A DNA stretch of 5,982 nt from Verrucomicrobiota bacterium (GCA_018969165.1 JAGWYX010000277.1:1-5982); one strand, 5' to 3'. Positions 1-5,856 are shown, counted from the first letter of the stretch. Notes: generated by a model from the sequence alone, not told the origin. Numbers and translations: made by a program.

Positions 1-375
1 CGCGCCGTATTTCTTGAACGTGCGCGGCGTGCCCATGATCCGCGCGGAATCTTTCTGGATGAAGGCGAATCGGACACCTTTGAGCATGGCTTCGGGCACC
101 GGCTGGCCGTTCAGTTCGTTCAGCTTGGGTTTTGGATCGAACAAGTCGATGTGGCTGAACCCGCCGGACAGGAAAATGAAGATGCAATTGCGGGCGCGCG
201 GCGGGAAGTGGGGCGGCTTGGGCGCCAGCGGGTTGACGGGCTTCGGCGTCGCGGATGGGCCGGCGAAGACATTTTCGGCGAGCAACGTTGACAGGGCTAA
301 ACCGCCCAGACCGCTGGCGGCGGTGGTGAGGAATTCGCGGCGGGTGAGGTGAATGTATTCTTGCAGCGGGTTCAT
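1..375 (-). CDS. DUF1501 family Tat-exported protein, N-terminal part (runs off the left edge)
   Basis: The first 125 codons of a larger gene are present; family members are usually about 450-500 residues, so most of it lies outside the window. The start is the ATG at 375-373. Residues 11-16 read TRREFL, a twin-arginine export motif, followed by an Ala/Leu-rich stretch ending near LAENVFA (residues 33-39), so the protein is probably exported folded by the Tat system. Residues 64-85 carry the DUF1501 hallmark: a short hydrophobic strand, then GGFSHIDLFDPKPKL. This resembles the metal-site start of alkaline-phosphatase/sulfatase-like folds, with His75 and Asp77 as likely key residues. DUF1501 proteins have no established reaction; hydrolase-like activity is inference from fold. 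The gene starts one base after the stop of the DUF1549/DUF1553 gene, with only a weak GTGAG before the start, so its translation probably depends on the upstream gene. Confidence 0.93.
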   Translation of the reverse strand, partial: MNPLQEYIHLTRREFLTTAASGLGGLALSTLLAENVFAGPSATPKPVNPLAPKPPHFPPRARNCIFIFLSGGFSHIDLFDPKPKLNELNGQPVPEAMLKGVRFAFIQKDSARIMGTPRTFKKYGA

Positions 376-379
376 ATTA
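373..379 (-). promoter_or_regulatory. Stop-start junction (TAATATG) coupling the DUF1549/1553 and DUF1501 genes
   Basis: On the minus strand the TAA of the upstream gene (379-377), one T (376) and the ATG of the downstream gene (375-373) are adjacent. No strong Shine-Dalgarno precedes the ATG; only GTGAG overlaps the last codons. This arrangement is typical of translational coupling by terminating ribosomes, which would keep the two products in fixed ratio. The coupling itself is inferred. Confidence 0.7.
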
Positions 380-3157
380 CTCACGCGTGATCACTTCATC
401 GAGGTTGAGAATCGTCCGGGCCAGAACCGTGCAGGTGGCGGCGTCGGCCGCCGGCGCTTGGGCGGGCCGGTCGGGGCCGGCGACCTGCTCGGCAGTCGCG
501 GGATCGGCCTGATAGATTTTTTCGAGGCGCGCGTCGAGTTCGCCGAGTGTGCCGAGTTCTTCCTGGGTGGGATCGCGGCCCAGGCAGAGCCGGAAAGCCA
601 ACCGGAGGCGGTCCGTGGCCGAGCCGTGCTGGCCGGTCAGCATGCGGTCGCCCAGGTGCTGGGCGCAGCGCACGAACAGTTTGTCGTTCAGCAGCGTCAG
701 GGCCTGGAGCGGGGTGTCCGACCGGTCCCGCACCGGGCACGAGAACGTTGCCGACGGCGCATCGAACGTGACCAGGGTCGAGTCCGGAAACGCGCGCATG
801 AACTTGACGTAGAGCCCGCGGCGCGGGATATGGACATCGACGCTGGGACCGCCGATGCGCGCGTCCAGCAAGCCGCTGGCGGCGAGGTATTGGTCGCGCA
901 CGGCCTCGGCGGAGAGCCGGAACCGGTTCTGGCGGGCGAGCCAACGGTTCTTGGCATCGCGGCTGAGCAGCTCCGGCCGTTCGTCGGACGATTGCCGGTA
1001 AGTGGCCGAGGTGACGATCAGGCGGATCATCGCTTTGCGGCTCCACTGTTGGCGGATAAACTCGGTCGCCAGCCAGTCGAGCAGTTCGGGATGCGATGGT
1101 GGGTCGCCTTGCGTGCCGAAATCGGCGACGGTGATGACCAGGCCCTGGCCGAAGAGATGCATCCAGAAATGGTTGACGGCCACTCGCGCCGTCAGCGGAT
1201 TGGCGGGGTCCACCAGCCAACGGGCCAGGTCCAACCGGTCCGGCCGGGCGCCGCGCGGCTGGAACGGATTGAGCACGGATAAGGTCCCCGGCGTCACGAC
1301 CGGACCCGGGTCCAGAAAATTCCCGCGCACGTGGACGTGAGTGACCCGCGGCACCGCGCGTTCCTCGATGGCCTGGGCTTCGATTGCGCCGCGCACGCCC
1401 GGGGCGTCCGCCATGGCGGCGCTGTACTCGGCCAGCGCCTGCGAGTCCGGACGGAAGCTGGCCTCGTAGTACCGCTTGAGGGTGACCTGCTGATCGAGGG
1501 TGCGCTGGGCGGTGGGAATGTTGGCGATGTCGCGGATGCGTTGCGGGACGGCTTGCGCGGCGAGTTGCGCGGGATCGGCGGTCGTGTATGAGACTCGGAC
1601 CCGGCCGAGGGTATAATTGGGGCCGCCGTGCTGGACCAGGCTGACCTTAAGGCGGGTGCCACCGTCGAAGCCGATCGGTTGCTTGAGCGTGAAGACGGCG
1701 CAGCGGTCCAGGCCCGCGATGGCCAGTTGCGGAATACCCGCGGACCACCCGGTGGAGTCGTCCCCGTCGATCGCCTTGGCCACCTCCCAGCCCGGCTCGG
1801 AATAATCGGCGACGGCGCTGGCAACGGTGTTGGACTGGAGATGCGTCACGTCGCTCAGTGGCGAGGATTCGACCAGCAGTTCCGACAGCACGAAACTGCC
1901 ATCGGCGGCCCAGCCGGGGCCCAGCTTGGGGAGCATTTCATCCGCGAGGGCCTCGACGCGAACCCCGGTGATGCCCCGCAGCCGCGTGTTGAGCATCATG
2001 ATGTAATAGGTGTCGCCCTCGACCATGCCGGTGACCAGGAATGAGCCATCTTCCTGCGGATAGAGGTTGGCGCCGTTGTTGGCGCCGAAGGTGGGCAGCT
2101 CATAATCCTGCTGGCGCGGCACCCACCAGATGACGGGCAGGGCCGCGATTTTCCTGGCCCAGGCGTCGAGGTCGGGATCGGGCGCCGAGACGTAGCGGCG
2201 CTTGGCGAGGTCCAGGGCGTTCCGGGCGCGTTCGGCGCCGGCCATCTGCGTCGGCAACGGCGCCTTGATATCGCGGTCGTCGGTGTTGTTGAAGAAAGCG
2301 TAGAGCTGGTAATACTCGCGCTGCGGGATCGGATCGAACTTGTGCGAATGGCACTCGGCGCACCCGACGGTCAGGCCCAACCAGGCAGTGCCGACGGTGT
2401 TGACGCGGTCCACGACGCCTTTGACGCGATCCTCCTCGATGTCCACGCCGCCTTCGCGGTTGAGCATGGTATTGCGGTGGAACCCGGTGGCGACGACCTG
2501 CTCGACGGTGGCGCCGGGCAACAGGTCGCCGGCGATTTGCTCGATGGTGAACTGGTCGTAGGGCTCGTCGCGGTTGATCGAGTCAATTACCCAATCGCGC
2601 CAGCGCCAGGCGTGCGGGCGGAACAGGTCTTTCTCGTAACCGTCGCTGTCGGCGTAGCGGGCCAGGTCCAGCCAGTGTCGGGCCCAGCGCTCGCCAAAAT
2701 GGGGCGAAGCCAGCAAGCGGTCCACAAGTCGCTCGTAGGCATCGCGCCGGCGGTCGCGGACGAAGGCGTCCACCTCGGCTGGAGTTGGCGGCAGCCCGGT
2801 CAAGTCCAGGCTGAGCCGGCGAATCAGTGTTGGACGGTCGGCTTGGGGTGAGGGTTTGACCCCCTCGCGCTCCAGGCGGGCGAGGACAAAGGCGTCGATC
2901 GGGTTGCGCACCCAGCGCCGGTTTTTGACGGTGGGCGGCGGATGCCGGACGGGGGGGATGAAAGACCAGTGGCGGGATTTGGCGGCGGGAGGCGCCGCAG
3001 CGGTTGAGGTGGCGGCGCCTGACTTGCGGGCAGCTTGCGCGACGGCCAGCATCGCGCAGCCGGCGAGGATTCCCGCGAGCCACCCGTGAGCAAACACCCG
3101 GCGCAGCCGACGTGCAACGCATCGCACCTGGCTCTGCCGGCAAACGGCATCAGACAT
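377..3157 (-). CDS. Secreted DUF1549/DUF1553 (PSD1-type) protein with one CxxCH motif
   Basis: A complete protein of 926 residues if it starts at the ATG at 3157. The frame stays open to a TTG at 3268, but the ATG places a basic n-region (RRLRR) and hydrophobic core directly at the N-terminus, with a signal-peptidase site near AVAQA (about residue 42). DUF1549 spans roughly 81-293, with the typical NPIDAFVLARLE opening, the ERWARHWLDLARYADSDGYE segment and GCAECHSHKFDPIPQREYY; the CAECH at 266-270 is a possible c-type haem site. Residues about 394-528 form a beta-rich insert with PGWEVAKAIDGDDSTGW, resembling a carbohydrate-binding or discoidin-like module. DUF1553 covers about 636-880 (ARWLVDPANPLTARVAVNHFW, NRFRLSAEAVRDQYLAASG, SDTPLQALTLLND). 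The separate N-terminal PSCyt1 haem domain often seen in this family is absent. The protein is probably exported and partners the DUF1501 product encoded one base downstream. Its substrate is unknown; links to polysaccharide breakdown are inference. Confidence 0.95.
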   Translation of the reverse strand: MSDAVCRQSQVRCVARRLRRVFAHGWLAGILAGCAMLAVAQAARKSGAATSTAAAPPAAKSRHWSFIPPVRHPPPTVKNRRWVRNPIDAFVLARLEREGVKPSPQADRPTLIRRLSLDLTGLPPTPAEVDAFVRDRRRDAYERLVDRLLASPHFGERWARHWLDLARYADSDGYEKDLFRPHAWRWRDWVIDSINRDEPYDQFTIEQIAGDLLPGATVEQVVATGFHRNTMLNREGGVDIEEDRVKGVVDRVNTVGTAWLGLTVGCAECHSHKFDPIPQREYYQLYAFFNNTDDRDIKAPLPTQMAGAERARNALDLAKRRYVSAPDPDLDAWARKIAALPVIWWVPRQQDYELPTFGANNGANLYPQEDGSFLVTGMVEGDTYYIMMLNTRLRGITGVRVEALADEMLPKLGPGWAADGSFVLSELLVESSPLSDVTHLQSNTVASAVADYSEPGWEVAKAIDGDDSTGWSAGIPQLAIAGLDRCAVFTLKQPIGFDGGTRLKVSLVQHGGPNYTLGRVRVSYTTADPAQLAAQAVPQRIRDIANIPTAQRTLDQQVTLKRYYEASFRPDSQALAEYSAAMADAPGVRGAIEAQAIEERAVPRVTHVHVRGNFLDPGPVVTPGTLSVLNPFQPRGARPDRLDLARWLVDPANPLTARVAVNHFWMHLFGQGLVITVADFGTQGDPPSHPELLDWLATEFIRQQWSRKAMIRLIVTSATYRQSSDERPELLSRDAKNRWLARQNRFRLSAEAVRDQYLAASGLLDARIGGPSVDVHIPRRGLYVKFMRAFPDSTLVTFDAPSATFSCPVRDRSDTPLQALTLLNDKLFVRCAQHLGDRMLTGQHGSATDRLRLAFRLCLGRDPTQEELGTLGELDARLEKIYQADPATAEQVAGPDRPAQAPAADAATCTVLARTILNLDEVITRE

Positions 3158-3260
3158 AAGCAATGGATCGGACGAGAATAAGGTGTCACCGCCGGCGGCG
3201 GGGTTCAAGTGAAAACCTTGCCAGGAGGCCGTGAAACCGGAGGAATCACAGGCTTGGCTA

Positions 3261-3280
3261 ACCACCAATGAACACCAATG
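3261..3280. repeat. Two-copy 10-base tandem repeat (ACCAATG units)
   Basis: The units are ACCACCAATG then AACACCAATG, both sharing ACCAATG, followed by GAC. Downstream at about 3313-3330 comes CACGGATTTCACCGAT, another short near-repeat. The combination resembles a degenerate repeat family I recall from verrucomicrobial intergenic DNA, with units like AACACGAATG. Only two units survive here, so family membership is inferred. Confidence 0.5.
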
Positions 3281-3325
3281 GACCCGAGGCGGAAAGCCGC
3301 GGAGGCCCGGATGTCACGGATTTCA

Positions 3326-3349
3326 CCGATCGAATGGTTCTTTGATCGG
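3326..3349. repeat. Small inverted repeat, 9-bp stem
   Basis: CCGATCGAA (3326-3334) pairs with TTTGATCGG (3341-3349) around a 6-base loop, with one G-U pair. It directly follows the short tandem repeat remnants. It is not followed by a T-run on either strand, so it is not a standard intrinsic terminator. Confidence 0.5.
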
Positions 3350-3418
3350 AGGGGTGAGTGGATTGGGCGATCGCGGTGGCGAGTGGTTGGGGGCCGGTGG
3401 ACTGACACCGCGGCGGTT

Positions 3419-3454
3419 CCGGACCGTGGGTTGTCCCAACCCGCACCGATCCGG
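3419..3454. repeat. Imperfect inverted repeat, about 13 bp paired
   Basis: An inner stem GGGTTG (3428-3433) and CAACCC (3437-3442) is closed by a 3-base loop and extended by two further pairs. After an internal loop, CCGGA (3419-3423) pairs with TCCGG (3450-3454). It lies in the divergent intergenic region; a role in transcript folding or as a repeat remnant cannot be decided from sequence alone. Confidence 0.5.
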
Positions 3455-3471
3455 TCGCGTATCAGGTGGCC

Positions 3472-3501
3472 GATGCTGGACACTGGGTACGGGATGCTGG
3501 A
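3472..3501. repeat. Direct repeat GATGCTGGA, two copies
   Basis: GATGCTGGA occurs at 3472-3480 and 3493-3501, separated by CACTGGGTACGG. The phrase, on the reverse strand like CCAGCATCC with CCCAGTGTCC, resembles a short-unit repeat I recall from related genomes. Only two units remain. Confidence 0.45.
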
Positions 3502-3683
3502 TGGCGCCTTCCGACCGCCGGCGGCCGCGGTTGCCTGGGTGCGAAGCGGCGTCGAGGAACAGCAGGGCTGAAGCAACCGCGGCGAAGTTTGCCTGTTGAC
3601 TAATGCCCGTAGGCGCCTGACATTTTGCTAAGCTCGAGTGGGCTCGCCGGATCGGCCGGCTTCCAGCAACGCGCGCTGCAACG

Positions 3684-4187
3684 ATGAACACGACCGCTTG
3701 CCCCATACCGAGGTCCAACACCGGCCCGCAGACGGTGCCGCTGGGCGGGCTGGGGCGGGTGATCCGGCCGCGTGAGAGTGACCCGGAGGTGCTCGAAGCC
3801 CGGTGGCAGGCTTGCGCCAACGCCAAGAATTGGGTCGTGTGCGTCGAGCTTGCCCGCGCCCTCGTGGCGGCGGCTCCGGAGCGGGAAAGTGGCTGGGTCC
3901 ACCGCGCCTACAGTCTGCACGCCTTGGGTCGGACCCAGGAGGCTTACGAGGGGTTGCTGCCGGCGGTCGAACGTTTTCCCGCCAGCGAGTTGATTCCGTA
4001 CAACCTGGCTTGTTACATCTGTCGGTTGGGCCGGCCGCTGGAGGCGTTGGCTTGGCTGAAACGCGCCTTCGAGGCGGGCGATCCGAACCGGATCAGGCTG
4101 ACCGCGCTGGATGACCCGGATTTGGAATCGCTCTGGGTCGAGATCGGCCGGCTGGGGCCAGAGGGCGGGGATCCTTGGAGGACTTGA
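3684..4187 (+). CDS. Small cytoplasmic tetratricopeptide-repeat (TPR) protein
   Basis: A 167-residue protein with no signal peptide or membrane segment. After a disordered-looking Pro/Gly-rich N-terminus (1-30) come about three TPR-like helix pairs: residues 35-66 (EARWQACANAKNW... ALVAAAPE), 70-100 (GWVHRAYSLHALGRTQEAYE) and 104-132 (IPYNLACYICRLGRPLEALAW), then a capping DDPDLESLW motif at 143-151. W/LG/Y/A/F/P positions fit the TPR consensus. I recall similar short TPR proteins, ending in a DPDLEPLW-like motif, from verrucomicrobia and other bacteria. The family is expected to mediate protein contacts; no partner is evident. The ATG at 3684 has no clear Shine-Dalgarno sequence. The gene is divergent from the DUF1549 operon and the next frame starts 74 bases downstream. 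Confidence 0.87.
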   Translation: MNTTACPIPRSNTGPQTVPLGGLGRVIRPRESDPEVLEARWQACANAKNWVVCVELARALVAAAPERESGWVHRAYSLHALGRTQEAYEGLLPAVERFPASELIPYNLACYICRLGRPLEALAWLKRAFEAGDPNRIRLTALDDPDLESLWVEIGRLGPEGGDPWRT

Positions 4188-4215
4188 CTCGGAGTTGATT
4201 ATTATCAGGTCAAGT
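4182..4215 (+). other. Weak stem-loop overlapping the TPR stop codon
   Basis: ACTTGAC (4182-4188) pairs with GTCAAGT (4209-4215), and inside the loop TGAT (4196-4199) can pair with ATCA (4204-4207). There is no T-run after it, so termination is uncertain. The same stretch contains TTGACT (4184-4189) and TATTAT (4200-4205), but they are only 10 bases apart, too close for a sigma-70 promoter. Confidence 0.25.
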
Positions 4216-4247
4216 TGCGAACCGTGAGAATTCGTGGTTGGATCAGC

Positions 4248-4255
4248 GAGGAGAG
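4248..4255 (+). promoter_or_regulatory. Strong ribosome binding site before the 45-residue secreted peptide
   Basis: GAGGAGAG lies six bases before the ATG at 4262. It is the clearest Shine-Dalgarno sequence in the window; the larger genes lack one this good. It is the main reason for accepting the short frame that follows as a real gene or gene start. Confidence 0.65.
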
Positions 4256-4261
4256 TTGAAG

Positions 4262-4399
4262 ATGCGTATCGGCAATTTCATTTTTGGGGTCTGCCTGTGG
4301 ACCGGCGTGCTCCCGATCGGGTCGGCCGGCTTGGCCCAATCGCAGCCGATGGCAGCGCCCTGGACCTACGCGCTCCTGAAAGGCAGCCGATTGATCTGA
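4262..4399 (+). CDS. 45-residue secreted peptide, possibly the surviving start of a truncated gene
   Basis: The frame begins MRIGNFIFGVCLWTGVLP and has a classical signal-peptide shape: Arg2, a hydrophobic core to about residue 20, and a cleavage site near SAGLA|Q (residues 21-26). Only about 20 residues follow, including PWTYALLKGSRLI, before TGA. The PWTYxLLxGSxLI phrase resembles the first mature residues of secreted verrucomicrobial proteins I recall, which then continue with a Cys-containing DDCxICGRP-like segment missing here. The frame may therefore be a truncated remnant, or a true small exported peptide. The next gene starts 45 bases after the stop, in the same frame, and could be co-transcribed. 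Acceptance rests on the ribosome binding site and signal peptide; the family link is inference. Confidence 0.5.
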   Translation: MRIGNFIFGVCLWTGVLPIGSAGLAQSQPMAAPWTYALLKGSRLI

Positions 4400-4444
4400 A
4401 TCAAGGCTGAGTCAGTCGGCAGCGGTTCAAATGCCCGGCAAAGC

Positions 4445-5020
4445 ATGAACCTGCCAAGCCGCCGTCCTCTTTTTGCCTTGTGCCTGCTCGCCGTCTGGGC
4501 CAGCCGCCTGATGGCCCAGGCGCACACGCTGCCGATCAGCTACCTCACCGTGGTCCCGGACAAGGATTACCTTCACCTCGAGTTGGTCCTGAATCCGTTC
4601 GAGTTGAATTTCTTTTCCGAGATCGACACCAATCACAACCACCGGTTGGATCCGCCCGAGTTAGCCGGTCCGGGCAAAGATCTGACTCGACGTTTGGTGA
4701 ATTGCCTGGTCGTGCGCGTGGACGGCAAGGTGGTGCGCGCCGAGACGGCCGGGGTCGTGCCGGACCTGGATAGCCATCACATCACCTTGCGGGCGCACTA
4801 CCGGGTCGATGCGCGCCGGGCCCGAGTCGCCATCGAGTCGCGCCTGAACGCTGTCACCAGCGGATCTCACATTACCCAGGTCCGGTTCGGCAAGCCGGGC
4901 CATATCCAGTCCGCGCAGCTTGATCTGCAATCGGCGGCGGTGACCTTCAAACCGTTCGAGCCCCAAACCGCGGTGGGGCCGGAGGGGGTGGTGAATTCGC
5001 CCCGGTCATCGAGGCGTTGA
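4445..5020 (+). CDS. Secreted EF-hand-like protein resembling the N-terminal domain of HupE/UreJ-type proteins
   Basis: A 191-residue frame. Residues 1-26 form a signal peptide (RR, Leu/Ala-rich core, cleavage at AQA|H), leaving a mature N-terminus HTLPISYL. Residues 61-72 (DTNHNHRLDPPE) match an EF-hand loop, with Asp, Asn, Asn, Leu and Glu at loop positions 1, 3, 5, 8 and 12, so calcium binding is plausible. The mature region is beta-rich, like the periplasmic domain of HupE/UreJ-type membrane proteins, which also begin with AH and carry a Dx[DN]xDG loop. In those proteins several membrane helices follow; here none do. The last residues (from about 176, PEGVVNSPRSSRR) look non-conserved and enter repeat-rich DNA, so the gene may be 3'-truncated. 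No clear Shine-Dalgarno precedes the ATG. Coding status is fairly sure; family assignment is moderate. Confidence 0.72.
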   Translation: MNLPSRRPLFALCLLAVWASRLMAQAHTLPISYLTVVPDKDYLHLELVLNPFELNFFSEIDTNHNHRLDPPELAGPGKDLTRRLVNCLVVRVDGKVVRAETAGVVPDLDSHHITLRAHYRVDARRARVAIESRLNAVTSGSHITQVRFGKPGHIQSAQLDLQSAAVTFKPFEPQTAVGPEGVVNSPRSSRR

Positions 5021-5041
5021 GTCGCATGGTCCGTCGCGCTT

Positions 5042-5141
5042 CCCATGAACCGCTGTTCGGTAGGGCTGCGGCCTCCGGCCGCGCCGCTGGCGGAGTTGAC
5101 GACGGCGCGCCGGGACGGCGCCGCCCTACCAGGTTCATGGG
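5042..5141. repeat. Composite 100-base palindromic repeat (GGTAGGGC element)
   Basis: The outer arms CCCATGAACC (5042-5051) and GGTTCATGGG (5132-5141) match perfectly over 10 bases. Inside, arms at 5059-5086 and 5103-5130 begin GGTAGGGC and end GCCCTACC, and pair at 23 of 28 positions around a 16-base loop. The inner part resembles a dispersed GGTAGGGC...GCCCTACC palindrome I recall from verrucomicrobial genomes. It lies 21 bases after the stop of the HupE-like gene and could fold in that transcript, but there is no T-run. Confidence 0.75.
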
Positions 5142-5185
5142 CCGTGAGCAGGTCCTAAAGGAACCAGGGCCTTCCCATGAACAGA

Positions 5186-5254
5186 GTAGCAGCGGACGTC
5201 AGTCCCCTCCATCTGATCGCCAACGAATTGGAGCCGACTCACGTCGGCTGCTAC
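5186..5254. repeat. 26-base inverted repeat (GTAGCAGC...GCTGCTAC element)
   Basis: Arms at 5186-5211 and 5229-5254 start GTAGCAGC and end GCTGCTAC; 22 of 26 positions pair around a 17-base loop. All four mismatches are C-C or G-G oppositions, so each arm reads like the other's sequence with C and G exchanged at those positions. It resembles a dispersed element family I recall from related genomes; no coding potential is evident. Confidence 0.75.
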
Positions 5255-5282
5255 CGGGCGGGGAAGGACGCCTCTTTCCCGG

Positions 5283-5313
5283 CCCTCTCCTCCGCTGGCA
5301 GCGGAGGAGAGGG
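5283..5313. repeat. Perfect 14-bp hairpin, 3-base loop
   Basis: CCCTCTCCTCCGCT (5283-5296) is the exact reverse complement of AGCGGAGGAGAGGG (5300-5313), with loop GGC. The strands are strongly purine/pyrimidine-biased. A further GGGAGAGGAGG follows at 5326-5336, which could compete for the left arm. No T-run follows on the plus strand, so it is more likely a dispersed palindrome than a terminator. Confidence 0.75.
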
Positions 5314-5407
5314 TGCCCGCAGGGCGGGAGAGGAGGTGCCGCGGTTCCAGGTCCCATTGCATGCGCGATCGCGAAAGGCGGCTCTCCCCGCACGGTCATA
5401 CGGCCGC

Positions 5408-5425
5408 ACCGAACGGCGGTTCGGT
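5408..5425. repeat. Perfect 7-bp hairpin, 4-base loop
   Basis: ACCGAAC (5408-5414) pairs with GTTCGGT (5419-5425) around GGCG. It is short and could occur by chance, but it sits within the inverted-repeat cluster. Confidence 0.4.
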
Positions 5426-5480
5426 CGGGCGGCGGTGAGGACGCAGGCTGGGGCCTGGGGCCACGGACGCAAAGTGAAAG

Positions 5481-5518
5481 ACGAAGGCAACGTCCCTCAT
5501 CCCCTTCGCTGCCTTCGT
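5481..5518. repeat. Inverted repeat ACGAAGGCA...TGCCTTCGT
   Basis: ACGAAGGCA (5481-5489) and TGCCTTCGT (5510-5518) pair perfectly over 9 bases, with two more pairs after one mismatch (CG at 5491-5492 with CG at 5507-5508). It is preceded by AAAGTGAAAG. The AACGAAGGCA phrase resembles a simple dispersed repeat I recall from this group. Confidence 0.6.
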
Positions 5519-5549
5519 TAGAATCTGCTGCAGCCACCCGGTCCCGCGT

Positions 5550-5567
5550 CACGCCGGCGTCGGCGTG
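5550..5567. repeat. Perfect 7-bp hairpin CACGCCG...CGGCGTG
   Basis: CACGCCG (5550-5556) pairs with CGGCGTG (5561-5567) around GCGT. It is the last clear hairpin of the cluster before the AT-richer stretch. Confidence 0.45.
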
Positions 5568-5809
5568 GGTTGCCAGGTGTGAGTCCGTGGGTCGAACCGC
5601 GCCGCCAACCCGGCAAAGATATTCCGGTAAGGCCCAACAGAATCCGCTTTTGATTTGCTGCTCGTTAGAAAGACCCGAAGACTGATTGTTCATAGCAGCC
5701 GATCGTCCTGGAGACAATGAAAAACCGTGTCGCATTAAAAGTAGTTGCTCATCTAAAATAGGGATTCAGAAACACTGCTGGAATATGAAGTGGGCGGACC
5801 CGCGGGGAC

Positions 5810-5856
5810 CAGGCGGTCTCACGTAAGCCGGCCCGCCCCCTGGCATTGACCGCCTG
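5810..5856. repeat. Inverted repeat CAGGCGGTC...GACCGCCTG
   Basis: Nine-base perfect arms at 5810-5818 and 5848-5856 enclose a 29-base spacer. It lies about 30 bases beyond the stop of the minus-strand gene at the right edge, where a terminator would be expected. The long spacer and absence of a T-run in either direction make that role uncertain. Confidence 0.45.

Larger units (their letters stand above)
3158..3683. other. Divergent intergenic region (526 bases), no gene supported
   Basis: This region separates the minus-strand operon from the plus-strand TPR gene and should hold both promoters, but I cannot assign either firmly. A TTGACT at 3596-3601 is a good -35 match for the TPR gene, yet no well-spaced -10 follows; CATTTT at 3621-3626 is poor and 19 bases away. 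Reading frames here are short, inconsistent between strands and rich in Arg/Pro/Gly, as expected of chance frames in GC-rich DNA. The middle holds short repeats and hairpins, listed separately, that look like decayed dispersed repeats. Confidence 0.7.

Noticed and set aside
353..1282. 309-codon open frame on the plus strand opposite the DUF1549/1553 gene
   Set aside because: It lies wholly antisense to a gene with clear domain matches, and its Arg/Gly/Ala-rich translation shows no domain pattern; a typical shadow frame in GC-rich DNA.
3158..3268. Upstream extension of the DUF1549/1553 gene to the TTG at 3268
   Set aside because: It would add 37 residues in front of a well-formed signal peptide; the ATG at 3157 fits export much better.
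4184..4205. TTGACT and TATTAT considered as a promoter for the short secreted peptide
   Set aside because: The two boxes are separated by only 10 bases, far from the 16-18 expected for a sigma-70-type promoter.
5039..5567. Repeat cluster considered as a CRISPR array
   Set aside because: The repeats differ from one another in sequence and length and are palindromes, not regularly spaced direct copies; no cas gene is present.
5580..5605. GGTTCGACCC on the minus strand, resembling a tRNA T-arm
   Set aside because: The flanking bases do not form a T-stem, and no acceptor, D or anticodon arms can be drawn.
5017..5685. 222-codon plus-strand open frame over the repeat cluster
   Set aside because: The translation is Arg/Pro/Gly/Ser-rich, starts inside the end of the preceding gene and crosses several palindromes; no plausible protein features.
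5199..5735. 178-codon minus-strand open frame over the same cluster
   Set aside because: Same composition bias, no ribosome binding site, and it depends on repeat sequence for its length.
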